This document shows positions 7,081 to 16,015 of a DNA stretch of 64,000 nt, one piece after another; the stretch's first letter is position 1, and every line of letters begins with the position of its first letter. The DNA lies in assembly GCA_016710525.1 (NCBI GenBank), contig JADJVQ010000020.1:25020-89019 (forward strand), read 5' to 3'. A model generated the notes under the pieces. It had not been told where the DNA came from and did not search any database. It saw only the letters and a list, made by a program, of their open reading frames with translations. Origin of the DNA: Burkholderiaceae bacterium. Lineage in GTDB: Bacteria > Pseudomonadota > Gammaproteobacteria > Burkholderiales > Burkholderiaceae_E. Made by a program: the position numbers and the translations under genes.

Positions 7081-9369
7081 ATGCAAGCCTCAGATCAACC
7101 TGTATTGCGCGATATCGTCCTGGTGGGCGGAGGGCACAGCCATGTGGGGGTGCTCAAGCGCTTCGGCATGCGCCCGGTGCCAGGGGTTCGGCTGACCCTG
7201 GTCTGCACCGATGTGCACACGCCGTATTCGGGCATGCTGCCGGGTTATGTCGCGGGGCACTACGGGTACGACGACGTGCATATCGACCTGGGGCGGCTGG
7301 CCGCGTTTGCCGGCGCCCGGCTTTTTCGCGATGAAGTCGTCGGCCTCGATCGTGTCGGGCAGCGCGTGCTGTGCCGCCACCGCCCGGCGGTGCCTTATGA
7401 CTTCGCCTCGATCAACATCGGCTCGACGCCGCAGGTGGCCGGTGTTCGCGGCGCCGCCGAGCACGCCGTCGCGGTCAAGCCGATCCATCGTTTCAACGAA
7501 CGCTGGCTGGCGCTGCTCGAGCGCGTCCGGCACCAGCGCGGCGCGATGACGATCGCGCTCGTGGGCGGGGGCGCCGGCGGGGTCGAGCTGGCCCTGGCGA
7601 TGCAATACCGGCTGCGCCGGGAGATTCAGGCGCTGGGCCGCGATCCGGACGACTTGCACTTTCACCTGTTTACCGACGCCGATCAGGTGCTGCCGACCCA
7701 CAACGCGGGGGTGCGCCGGCGATTCGAGCAGGTCCTGGCGCGCCGCGGCGTGGCCGTGCATGGCGGTGCCGAGGTGGTCGAGGTGACGGCCGGCAAGCTG
7801 AGGACCCGGGACGGGGCCACCCTGGCGGCCGACGAAATCGTCTGGGTCACCCAGGCCGGCGGCGCCCCCTGGCTGGCCGGCACCGGCCTGGCGCTGGACG
7901 GCAACGGCTTCATTCAGGTCAACGATGTGCTTCAGTCGGTGACCGATCCCCGCATCTTCGCCGCCGGCGACATCGCCGCGATGATCAACCATCCGCTGGC
8001 CAAGGCGGGCGTGTTCGCGGTGCGCCAGGGCCGCCCGCTGGCCGAGAACCTGCGCCGCAGCGTGCTCGGCCTGGCGTTGCGGCCTTATCGCCCGCAAAGC
8101 CGCTGGCTGGCCCTGATCAGCACCGGCGACCGGTACGCGGTCGCATCGCGCGGCGTGCTCGGTTTTGCCGGCGCCTGGGTCTGGCGCTGGAAGGACTGGA
8201 TCGACCAGCGCTTCATGCGCCGCTTCAGCGAGTTTCCCGCCATGTCGAGTTCGGATTCGAGCGCGGCGCCCGTCGGCGCGAGCCCGCTGCCGCTCACCGC
8301 GGAAGAGTCGCTCCAGGCAATCTCGGCGATCGCCATGCGGTGCGGCGGTTGCGGGGCGAAGGTCGGAGCCACGGTGCTTTCGCGCGCGCTTGGCGCGCTT
8401 GCGCCCATCGAACGCGACGACGTGCTGATCGGCCTGCACTCGCCCGACGATGCGGCGGTGGTGCGCGTGCCCGCCGGCAAGGCCATGGTGCATACAGTGG
8501 ACTTCTTTCGGGCGTTCATCGACGACCCCTATCTGTTCGGCAAGGTCGCGGCGAATCATGCGCTGGGCGACATCTTCGCCATGGGCGGCGAGGCACAGTC
8601 GGCAACCGCCATCGCCACCGTGCCGCCGGGGCTGGAGTCCAAAGTCGAAGATCTGCTGCTGCAGATGATGACCGGCGCTGTCGAAGTGCTCAACGAGGCG
8701 GGCTGCGCGCTGGTCGGCGGCCACACGGGCGAGGGCCGCGAACTGGCACTGGGCTTTGCGATCAATGGCCTGATCGACGACAGCCTCGACTCCGTGATGC
8801 GCAAGGGCGGCATGCGCGCCGGCGATGTGCTGCTGCTGACCAAGCCGATCGGAACCGGCACCTTGTTCGCCGCCCATGCCCGGCTGGCGGCCAAGGGCCG
8901 GTGGATCGATGCGGCCCTGCGCTCGATGGTGGTGTCGAACCGGCAGGGGGCCGCGATCCTGCAAGCCCATGGGGCGACCGCCTGCACCGACCTGACCGGG
9001 TTCGGGCTGCTGGGTCACCTGGTCGAAATGACCCGCCCGTCTGGCGTGGATGCCGAACTGCAGCTCTCGGCCCTGCCGCTGCTCGACGGGGCGCTCGAGT
9101 CGGTCGCGGCGGGCATCGTGAGCTCGCTGCAGCCCGCCAATGTGCGACTGCGCAGGGCCTTGCGTCATCCGGAGGGGTTTGTCGCACATCCTCGCTATCC
9201 GCTGCTGTTCGACCCGCAGACGGCCGGCGGGCTGCTCGCGACAGTGCCGGCTGACCAGGCCCAGGCCTGCGTGATCGCCCTGAAGGCCGGCGGGTACCCT
9301 CAGACCGCGGTGATCGGGCGCATCCTGCCGCAGGGCGATGCGCTGGAGCCGATCACATTGTGCGAATGA
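7081..9369 (+). CDS. senC: SenC: FAD oxidoreductase fused to selenide, water dikinase (SelD)
   Basis: A 762-residue two-domain protein. Residues 1 to about 380 are a pyridine nucleotide-disulfide oxidoreductase-like FAD domain (VLVGGGHSHVGVL at the start, VGGGAGGVELALA near 160, IFAAGDIA near 300). From about 415 to the end it is a selenophosphate synthetase, with the catalytic Cys424 and Lys427 in CGGCGAK (Cys, not selenocysteine), and downstream motifs DDAAVVRVP, GGHTGEG and FGLLGHL. SelD makes selenophosphate from selenide and ATP; the FAD domain may supply reduced selenium, which is inference. It follows senB with no spacer. It may also serve the selenoprotein gene at 29426-30232. Confidence 0.88.
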   Translation: MQASDQPVLRDIVLVGGGHSHVGVLKRFGMRPVPGVRLTLVCTDVHTPYSGMLPGYVAGHYGYDDVHIDLGRLAAFAGARLFRDEVVGLDRVGQRVLCRHRPAVPYDFASINIGSTPQVAGVRGAAEHAVAVKPIHRFNERWLALLERVRHQRGAMTIALVGGGAGGVELALAMQYRLRREIQALGRDPDDLHFHLFTDADQVLPTHNAGVRRRFEQVLARRGVAVHGGAEVVEVTAGKLRTRDGATLAADEIVWVTQAGGAPWLAGTGLALDGNGFIQVNDVLQSVTDPRIFAAGDIAAMINHPLAKAGVFAVRQGRPLAENLRRSVLGLALRPYRPQSRWLALISTGDRYAVASRGVLGFAGAWVWRWKDWIDQRFMRRFSEFPAMSSSDSSAAPVGASPLPLTAEESLQAISAIAMRCGGCGAKVGATVLSRALGALAPIERDDVLIGLHSPDDAAVVRVPAGKAMVHTVDFFRAFIDDPYLFGKVAANHALGDIFAMGGEAQSATAIATVPPGLESKVEDLLLQMMTGAVEVLNEAGCALVGGHTGEGRELALGFAINGLIDDSLDSVMRKGGMRAGDVLLLTKPIGTGTLFAAHARLAAKGRWIDAALRSMVVSNRQGAAILQAHGATACTDLTGFGLLGHLVEMTRPSGVDAELQLSALPLLDGALESVAAGIVSSLQPANVRLRRALRHPEGFVAHPRYPLLFDPQTAGGLLATVPADQAQACVIALKAGGYPQTAVIGRILPQGDALEPITLCE

Positions 9370-9373
9370 GCGG

Positions 9374-9421
9374 GGTGCTTGCGCGCGCGACGACCGCGGT
9401 GCTTGCGCGCGCGATGACGAT
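9374..9421. repeat. Two tandem copies of a 24-base unit
   Basis: Copies 9374-9397 and 9398-9421 share the first 17 bases (GGTGCTTGCGCGCGCGA) exactly and differ at two later positions. They fill most of the gap between senC and the MMPL gene. No function is evident. Confidence 0.6.
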
Positions 9422-9475
9422 CGATCGCCGATCGCATGGCGCGCGGCGCCTGCGGGCCGCCGGGGCGGCGTTCTG

Positions 9476-11635
9476 ATGAACCACGGTTCGAGGTCCGGCG
9501 CAGGTCTGATGGTTCTATCCGCACGCTGGCCGAAACACGTGCTCGGCCTCTGGGCGCTGCTGATGATGGCCTGCGTCGCGGTCATCGCCCTGAAGGCGGG
9601 CACCGCCTTTTCCACCGAGGTGCAGCGCGACGACGATTCCGGATCGACCCGCGCGCAGTCATTGATGCGCGAGCGGTTTCCCGATCGCCCGGAGTCCGAT
9701 CCGTTCAATGAAATCCTGGTCCTGCGCTCGGCCACGCTTACCGTGGACGATGCGCCGTTTCGCGAGCAGGCTCAGGCCATCGCCGACCGGCTGATGGCGC
9801 TGGCCGGAGAACCGATCGCCGGCGGCGTCAGTTACTTCCTGACGGCCGATCCATCGCTGGTGTCGGCCGACCGCCACACGACCATCGTTCCCCTGCAGGT
9901 GCGCGACCCGATCCGCGACATCGATCGCATCCGCCGTGCGGCAAGCGCCGGCACGGGGTCGTCGGACCTGCAGGTTCACCTGGTCGGCCGCGCCAGCGTG
10001 GGCATGGAGTTCAAGACCCTGGCCGAGCAGGACCTCAGGGCCGAACTGAAAATCGGGCTGCCGGTGGCCATGCTGGTGCTGCTGGTGGTGTTTGCCACTG
10101 CGGTGGCCGCGCTGTTGCCGCTGATCGTCGGTCTCGCGGCGATCGCCGGGGCGCTGGCGATCGCGGTGCTGGCCGGGCCCCGGGTGCACGCCTATTTCCT
10201 GGTCACGAACATGATCGTGATGATGGGGCTGGCGGTCGGGATCGACTATTCGCTGTTCATGCTGTCGCGTTACCGGGAGGAGCGCGCCCGGGGCCTGTCT
10301 TCATCCGATGCGCTGGCCGCGAGCGGGCGCACCGCGGGCCGTGCGATCGTGTTCAGCGGCGCGACCGTGGTGCTGGCCCTGCTGGGCCTGCTGATCATTC
10401 CCACCAATATCTTCCGCAGCCTCGCCGCGGGCGCGATCCTGGCGGTGGCGGTCTCGATGCTCGCGTCGTTCACCCTGCTGCCGGCGCTGATCGCCCTGCT
10501 GGGCGATCGCCTGGACGCGGGTCGGATCCCCTGGCCGCGGTTCGCCACGGGCGGGGCCACCTGGGCTGGCGCCGGGCGTCTTGTGACGCGATGGCCCGTC
10601 GCCAGCGTGCTGGTCTGCGTGGCGCTGCTTTCGGGCCTGGCCGTGCCCGCCCTGGGGATGCGGACCGGCTTTTCGGGCATCGAATCATTGCCCGAGCGCG
10701 CGGGTGCGCGTCAGGGCTTCCAGCTGCTCGAACGCGAGTTTCGCTCGGGCGCCATTTCGGAGGCCATCGTGGTGATCGATGGCGCGGCGAACTCGGCCCC
10801 GGTCACGGCGGCGATCGCGCGCCTGCGGGTTGCCTTGGCGGCGGATCGGGCCTTTGTGCCGGACAAAGCGCGCCTGCAGGTCAATGCCGCGGGCACGCTG
10901 GCCGTGCTGACCGTGCCGATGACCGGCGACGCCGAGAGCGAAGCAACCCAGGCCGGGGTCCGGCGCCTGCGCGGCGAACACATCGCCAGCGTCTTCAAGG
11001 ACGTCTCGGCCCATGTGTTCGTGGCCGGCAATGCGGCCGGCTACATCGATTTTTTCCGGCTGACCGACCGGTACACCCCGATCGTATTCGGCTTCGTGCT
11101 GTCGTTGAGCTTCGTGCTGCTGACCGTGGCGTTCCGCTCGCTGGTCGTCCCGCTGAAGGCGATCCTGCTGAACCTGCTGTCGGTCGCCGCGGCCTACGGG
11201 CTGATGGTGCTGGTGTTCCAGCAGGGGGTAGGGGCGGCGCTGTTCGGCTTTCAGCGGGTCGCGCTGATCGAGGCCTGGATTCCGCTCTTCCTGTTCACCA
11301 TCCTGTATGGCCTGTCGATGGACTATCACGTGTTTCTGCTCAGCCGGATCCGCGAGCGTTTCGAGGCCACCGGCAGCAACGACGAGGCCGTCGCCGCCGG
11401 GATGCGCTCGACCACCGGCGTGATCACCGGTGCGGCGCTGATCATGGTCGCGATCTTCGCGGGGTTTGCCAGCGGCGAACTGGTGATGTTCCAGCAGGTG
11501 GGCTTCGGGCTGGCGGTGGCGGTGCTGCTCGATGCGACGCTGGTGCGTTCGGTGCTGGTGCCGGCAGCCATGATCCTGCTGGGCGAGAAGAACTGGTATC
11601 TGCCCGGCTGGCTGGCCTGGCTGCCGCGCTGGTGA
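9476..11635 (+). CDS. MMPL/RND family exporter
   Basis: A 719-residue membrane protein with the two-fold repeat of MMPL transporters: one transmembrane helix, a periplasmic loop, a five-helix block, then the same again. Both central helices carry the proton-relay Asp-Tyr pair: VGIDYSLFMLSRYREER in the first half and LSMDYHVFLLSRIRERF in the second. The family exports lipids, hopanoids or hydrophobic drugs by proton antiport; the substrate here is unknown. ATG 9476 was chosen over the open frame back to 9338 because the helix GLWALLMMACVAVIAL then sits 25 residues from the start. It ends ten bases before the convergent NIPSNAP gene. Confidence 0.88.
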   Translation: MNHGSRSGAGLMVLSARWPKHVLGLWALLMMACVAVIALKAGTAFSTEVQRDDDSGSTRAQSLMRERFPDRPESDPFNEILVLRSATLTVDDAPFREQAQAIADRLMALAGEPIAGGVSYFLTADPSLVSADRHTTIVPLQVRDPIRDIDRIRRAASAGTGSSDLQVHLVGRASVGMEFKTLAEQDLRAELKIGLPVAMLVLLVVFATAVAALLPLIVGLAAIAGALAIAVLAGPRVHAYFLVTNMIVMMGLAVGIDYSLFMLSRYREERARGLSSSDALAASGRTAGRAIVFSGATVVLALLGLLIIPTNIFRSLAAGAILAVAVSMLASFTLLPALIALLGDRLDAGRIPWPRFATGGATWAGAGRLVTRWPVASVLVCVALLSGLAVPALGMRTGFSGIESLPERAGARQGFQLLEREFRSGAISEAIVVIDGAANSAPVTAAIARLRVALAADRAFVPDKARLQVNAAGTLAVLTVPMTGDAESEATQAGVRRLRGEHIASVFKDVSAHVFVAGNAAGYIDFFRLTDRYTPIVFGFVLSLSFVLLTVAFRSLVVPLKAILLNLLSVAAAYGLMVLVFQQGVGAALFGFQRVALIEAWIPLFLFTILYGLSMDYHVFLLSRIRERFEATGSNDEAVAAGMRSTTGVITGAALIMVAIFAGFASGELVMFQQVGFGLAVAVLLDATLVRSVLVPAAMILLGEKNWYLPGWLAWLPRW

Positions 11636-11644
11636 CAGTGGCGC

Positions 11645-11968
11645 TCAGCCCTTGGGCTTGAAGAAGTCCACCGGTTTCATCAGCCGGCTCTCCTGGACCT
11701 CGAGCGCACCGAGCTTGCCGCTTTCGGCAACGTAGGCCAGCCACTCGGGGTCCAGCCACAGGGCCGCGCGCTGGCGCTCGCGCGCACCGGCGTCCTGGTA
11801 GGCCCAGATGTGCATGTACTGGTTCACGTTGCCGGTCTCGCCGACCATATAGGCGAAGGGTTCGCCGAGATGGCGCGACTGGGGCGCAAGGCCCATCTGC
11901 TTGTACAGCGCCAGGTGGCGGTTGAGCATGCCGGGCTTGCAGGTGTAGGTGCGGACGTCGAATATCAC
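11645..11968 (-). CDS. NIPSNAP family protein
   Basis: A 107-residue ferredoxin-like alpha/beta-barrel protein of the NIPSNAP family. Features are the opening FDVRTYTCKPGMLNRHLALY, the central NQYMHIWAYQDAGARERQRAAL and the closing tail. Family members form dimers and are found in catabolic clusters, with unclear activity. The start is GTG 11968, supported by GAGGAG seven bases upstream; the frame runs further back, but without a better ribosome site. It lies immediately downstream of the hydroxyacid dehydrogenase gene, 67 bases away on the same strand. Confidence 0.8.
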   Translation of the reverse strand: MIFDVRTYTCKPGMLNRHLALYKQMGLAPQSRHLGEPFAYMVGETGNVNQYMHIWAYQDAGARERQRAALWLDPEWLAYVAESGKLGALEVQESRLMKPVDFFKPKG

Positions 11969-12035
11969 GGGTGTCTCCTCGAAGGGGCAGGTGTGCGCGC
12001 GGCACGACCCCGCGAGGATAGCGTGCGCCGGCCGA

Positions 12036-12995
12036 TCAGTCCGGCACCGGCGTGAGCGGCGCGCGTCCCGCAAAAAACGCCGCGAGGTTGTCCAGCACCA
12101 TCGTGCGCATCGCCTCCTGCGCCTCGTGCGTGTTGCCGCCGATGTGCGGACTGAGCGCCACCTGGGGCAGTTCGAACAGCGCCGGCGTGACACGAGGCTC
12201 ATGCTCGAACACATCGAGTCCGGCGCCGGCCACGAGGCCCTGCTGCAAGGCGGCCACCAGTGCGGCCTCGTCGATGATCGATCCGCGCGAGATGTTCACC
12301 ACCACGCCCCCGGCGCCCAACGCCGCCAGCACGTCGTGGTCGATCGCATGATGATTGGACGCATCGGCGCGCGCCGCCACCATCAGCACGTCGGCCCATT
12401 GCGCCAGCGAGTGCAGGCTGGGCAGCCAGGGGTAGGGCACATCGGTGCGGGCGCGCCGGTTGTGATAGGCGATCTCCATCTCGAAGGGCGCGGCACGCAG
12501 CGCGATCTTGTGGCCGATCGCGCCCAGGCCATAGATGCCCAGCCGGCGCCCGGTGAGACCGCGAACCGGGGGCAGACGCCGCCCCGCGGTCCCCTGGAAA
12601 TGTCCGGCCTGCAGGAAACTGCGCGCGCCGTCGAGATTGCGTACGCTGCTGATCATCAGCCCCATCGCGAGGTCGGCCACGCTGGCCGCATTGGCGCCGG
12701 GGCTGTGCGTCACTTCGATGCCGCGATGCCGGGCCGCTGCCACCGGCATGCCCTCGTAGCCGCTGCCCACGCAGGCGAGCAGCCCCAGCGCCGGAAACCG
12801 GGAAAGCGACGCCTCCGGAATCACCAGCGAACCCATGGTCACGATCGCGCGCACCCGGGCGGCGTCGGCTGACGGCAGGGCACTGGCGGCGGGTTCGAAG
12901 GGCTGGGTCAGCGGGCCCAGGGTTTCGTAGCGCTCGGCCAGCGCGGCCCGAAAGGCGGGTTGGACGTTGGTGGCCAGCAGGACAGTGTCGGTCAT
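12036..12995 (-). CDS. D-2-hydroxyacid dehydrogenase (NAD(P)-dependent)
   Basis: A 319-residue enzyme of the D-isomer-specific 2-hydroxyacid dehydrogenase family. It has the Rossmann motif GIYGLGAIG and the catalytic set: Arg in MVAARADASN, Glu in FEHEPRVTPALFE and His in LSPHIGGNT. Such enzymes reduce 2-oxoacids such as glyoxylate or hydroxypyruvate; the exact substrate is not readable. ATG 12995 gives a normal N-terminus (MTDTVLLATNVQPAF), whereas the upstream open frame is a high-GC extension. It is divergent from the binding-protein/permease gene starting at 13132. Confidence 0.87.
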   Translation of the reverse strand: MTDTVLLATNVQPAFRAALAERYETLGPLTQPFEPAASALPSADAARVRAIVTMGSLVIPEASLSRFPALGLLACVGSGYEGMPVAAARHRGIEVTHSPGANAASVADLAMGLMISSVRNLDGARSFLQAGHFQGTAGRRLPPVRGLTGRRLGIYGLGAIGHKIALRAAPFEMEIAYHNRRARTDVPYPWLPSLHSLAQWADVLMVAARADASNHHAIDHDVLAALGAGGVVVNISRGSIIDEAALVAALQQGLVAGAGLDVFEHEPRVTPALFELPQVALSPHIGGNTHEAQEAMRTMVLDNLAAFFAGRAPLTPVPD

Positions 12996-13131
12996 GGGTC
13001 TGTGGTTCGAATGAGCGTGAGCCCCGTGCGGCGCGACGAGGGTGAGCGAGGATCGTCGAGCGTTCGGTAACGCTTCAAACCGATGGCCTGCGGCATTGCA
13101 CGGCCCGGCTGTTCGCGCCTTAGAATCCGCT

Positions 13132-14842
13132 GTGCCCGACCGTTTCGTCCGATATCTTGCCCTGTTTGCGCGTTTTGTCGCGCTCGCCATTGCCATCGGG
13201 GCAGCCCTGACGGTTTCGAGCGCGCAGGCGGCCGAACCTCTGAAGATCGGCTCCAAGCGATTCACCGAGTCATACATCGTCGGCGAAATCCTCGCGCAGA
13301 CGGCACGCCAGGCCGGCGTGCCGGCGCGCCATCTGCAAGGGCTCGGCAACACCGCGATCCTCTATGCGGCCCTGCGTCAGGGCAGTATCGATGCCTATCC
13401 GGAATACCTCGGCACCATCGCGGCCGAACTGCTCAAGCTGCCGGCACATGACGCCGATCTGGCCACGGTGCATCGGGCGCTGGCCGATCGGGGGCTGGGC
13501 GTGGCGGTCCCGCTGGGGTTTTCGAACAGCTATGGGATCGCCGTGTTGCCTGCGGCCGGTGCGGCCCGTACGCCGGGTACGCCGGGTACGCCGGGGGGGA
13601 CGGGCGGGACGGGGGGGGGGGGGGGGGGGGGGGGGGCGGGAACGCGCGGGGCGCCGCGGGGGCGGGGGGGGCGGGGGGGAACGGGGGGGGGGTACGGCGG
13701 GCGCGCCCACCGAGGACCGCGCGCCCCTGGCCCGCATCAGCGACCTGGCGGCCCGCCCGGCGCTGCGGTTCGGCCTGTCGCATGAATTCATCGGACGAGC
13801 CGACGGCTGGCCCGGCCTGCGCGAGCGATATGGGCTGCGCCAGACACCGGCGGCTCTCGATCATGGGCTGGCCTATCAGGCGATCGCGGCTGGCCAGGTC
13901 GATGTGATCGACGTCTACACCACCGACGCCCAGATCGCGCGGCTGAAGCTGCGCGTGCTGGCGGACGACCGCCGCTACTTTCCGCGCTATGACGCGGTGA
14001 TCCTGTATCGCCTGGACCTGCCGCAGCGTCATCCGCAGGCCTGGATGGCGCTGCAGGCGCTGGCCGGGCGCATCGACGAGGCGGCCATGCGCGAGATGAA
14101 CGGACGGGCCGAGATCGATGCCGTGCCGTTCGCCTCGATCGCCGCCGGATTCGTTGCCGGGGCCGCCGCGCCGACCGCGACCCCTGACGCGCCGGCCGGC
14201 AGCGGCCGCGCCGGTTTCCTCGAGCGCCTGATGGCGGACGACTTCGCCCGCCTGGCCTGGGAGCATCTTCGGCTCGTGCTGAGCAGCGTCGTGATCGCCG
14301 TGCTGATCGGCGTTCCGCTGGGTGTGATCGCCTCTTCGAGCCCGGCGCTCGAGCGCATCGTGCTGGCGGTCACCGGCATCGCCCAGACGATTCCTTCGCT
14401 GGCGCTGCTGGCCATGCTGATTCCGCTGGTCGGGCGGATCGGCACGCTGCCGGCGCTGATTGCGCTGGTGACCTATGCGCTGCTGCCCATCGTGCGCAAT
14501 ACCTGCGTCGGGCTGGCCGCAGTGGCGCCGGGGCTGCGCGCCGCGGCCCTGGCCATCGGCCTGACGCCGCGCCAGCGCCTGACCTGCATCGATCTGCCGC
14601 TGGCCGCGCCGGTGATCATCGCGGGTGTGAAGACCGCGGCGGTGGTCAGCGTGGGCACCGCGACGATCGCGGCGTTCATCGGAGCCGGCGGGTTCGGGGA
14701 GCGCATCAGCGTCGGCCTGGCACTGAACGACCATGCGATGCTGCTGGCCGGTGCGGTGCCTGCCGCGGGACTGGCGGTGCTGACGCAATGGCTCTTCGAT
14801 GCCCTCGAGCGGTGGTGGCTGCGCGCGCCGACCGGGCGCTGA
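13132..14842 (+). pseudogene. Osmoprotectant-type ABC substrate-binding/permease fusion, frameshifted at a poly-G region
   Basis: The first part (from GTG 13132) has a signal peptide and an OpuBC/OsmF-like binding domain: IGSKRFTESYIVGEILAQ, then GNTAILYAALRQGSIDAYPEY and GFSNSYGIAV. The frame then enters 13590-13700, which includes a run of 26 G, and coding resumes one frame over with ISDLAARPALRFGLSHEF, GRADGWPGL and GQVDVIDVYTTDAQI. It continues into an OpuBB-like permease with helices and the motif AAALAIGLTPRQRL. The total length, 1711 bases, is one over a multiple of three. Compared with related proteins the linker region is about 130 bases too long. Either a real decayed or phase-variable gene, or an assembly error. 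No ATPase gene is adjacent. Binding domain first and permease second is the fusion order. Confidence 0.75.
13611..13636. repeat. Homopolymer of 26 G inside the transporter gene
   Basis: An uninterrupted run of 26 G, flanked by further G-rich sequence to about 13,692 and preceded by three nine-base CGGGTACGC-like units at 13565-13592. It coincides with the change of reading frame. Confidence 0.9.
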
Positions 14843-14952
14843 CCGGCGCCGGCCCGGCCCGCGGGTGCATCGACGGAAAGCGGACAGGCGCCAGCGGCGC
14901 CCGGTGCGCTGTCGCGCTAGAGTGGGTTCCCGAACACCGCACGGAATGACCC

Positions 14953-15927
14953 ATGAAAGCCTGGCTTGTCGAAGCAATCTCCGATCCGCCCCAGATGAGG
15001 CTGGCCGATGTGCCGATGCCCGAACCCTCGGCGGACCATTACCTCGTAAAGGTGGAGGCCACCGGGCTGAACTTCCTGGATACCCTGGTGGTCAAGGGCA
15101 AGTACCAGGCCAAGCCGGCGCTGCCGTTTTCACCGGGCGTGGAGGTCGTGGGGTCCATCGTGGCGCCGGCCGACGGCCCGCTGCCCGTGGGCACCCGGGT
15201 GGCCGGCGCCTTGCCCAGCGGGCGCTTCGGCGGGTTTGCCGAATACGCGCTGGTGTCCAAGGCCGATGCGGTCGCCCTCGAAGCGAGCATCCCCGCCGGC
15301 GCCGCGCTGGCGATGCGCGGCAACTACCCGACCTCGCTCTATTCGTTGCGCGAGGCGGGCCGGCTGGCCGCGGGCGAAACCCTGCTGGTGCATGCGGGCG
15401 CGGGGGGCGTGGGCAGCGCGGCGATCCAGATCGGCAAGGTGATGGGTGCACGCGTGATCGCCACCGCGGGCAGCCCGGACAAGCTGCAGCGCTGTCGTGA
15501 AATGGGCGCTGACGAAGCGCTCGACTACAGCACGCCGGCCTGGGTCGACGCCGTCCGCCAGCTCGCGCCGAAGGGTGTCGACGTGGTCTACGATCCGGTG
15601 GGCGGCGAGTTCGGGATCAACAGCCTGCGCTGCCTGGCATTCGGCGCGCGTTACCTGGTCATCGGCTTTGCCAGTGGCGGACTGACCGCGCTGCCGGCCA
15701 ACCGGCTGCTGCTGGCCAACGCATCGGCCATCGGCGTGCTGTGGGGCGAGGTGCGCCGGCGCGATCCGGCGCTGAGCGCCCGGCTCACCGAAGAGATCTT
15801 CGGCTGGTACCGCGAAGGCCGATTCGCCGAACTGCCGGTGAGTCCGTTTCCGTTCGAGCAGGCCCCGGCAGCGGTGGCGGCCCTGGAAACCCGCAAGACG
15901 GTCGGCAAGGTTGTTCTGACGTTCTGA
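14953..15927 (+). CDS. NADPH:quinone oxidoreductase-like MDR family protein
   Basis: A 324-residue zinc-independent medium-chain dehydrogenase/reductase. Diagnostic features are GLNFLDTLVVKGKY, the nucleotide-binding HAGAGGVGSAAIQIGK and the C-terminal KTVGKVVLTF. Typical members reduce quinones or enoyl substrates with NADPH. ATG 14953 is the first start. The final codons and stop lie inside three tandem copies of an eight-base unit (15913-15936), so copy-number change would alter the C-terminus. It is convergent with the alkyltransferase gene. Confidence 0.86.
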   Translation: MKAWLVEAISDPPQMRLADVPMPEPSADHYLVKVEATGLNFLDTLVVKGKYQAKPALPFSPGVEVVGSIVAPADGPLPVGTRVAGALPSGRFGGFAEYALVSKADAVALEASIPAGAALAMRGNYPTSLYSLREAGRLAAGETLLVHAGAGGVGSAAIQIGKVMGARVIATAGSPDKLQRCREMGADEALDYSTPAWVDAVRQLAPKGVDVVYDPVGGEFGINSLRCLAFGARYLVIGFASGGLTALPANRLLLANASAIGVLWGEVRRRDPALSARLTEEIFGWYREGRFAELPVSPFPFEQAPAAVAALETRKTVGKVVLTF

Positions 15928-15936
15928 CGTTCTGAC
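15913..15936. repeat. Three perfect tandem copies of GTTCTGAC
   Basis: Units at 15913-15920, 15921-15928 and 15929-15936 span the stop codon of the quinone-reductase-like gene. Just downstream, 15962-15990 is a run of GCTGCG units and 15995-16010 a run of GCC. Confidence 0.9.
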
Positions 15937-16015
15937 GGGCTGCGCGCTGAGATCCTGAGGTGCTGCGGCTGCGGCTGCGGCTGCGGCTGACGATGCCGCC
16001 GCCGCCGCCGGCGCG

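Noticed and set aside
8335..8361. Selenocysteine in the SelD active site
   Set aside because: The codon is TGC (Cys424), not TGA, and the frame is continuous.
7090..9735. Long minus-strand ORF of 881 codons opposite senC
   Set aside because: Antisense shadow caused by high GC. The sequence is Arg/Gly/Gln/His-rich without motifs, while the plus strand has clear FAD and SelD motifs.
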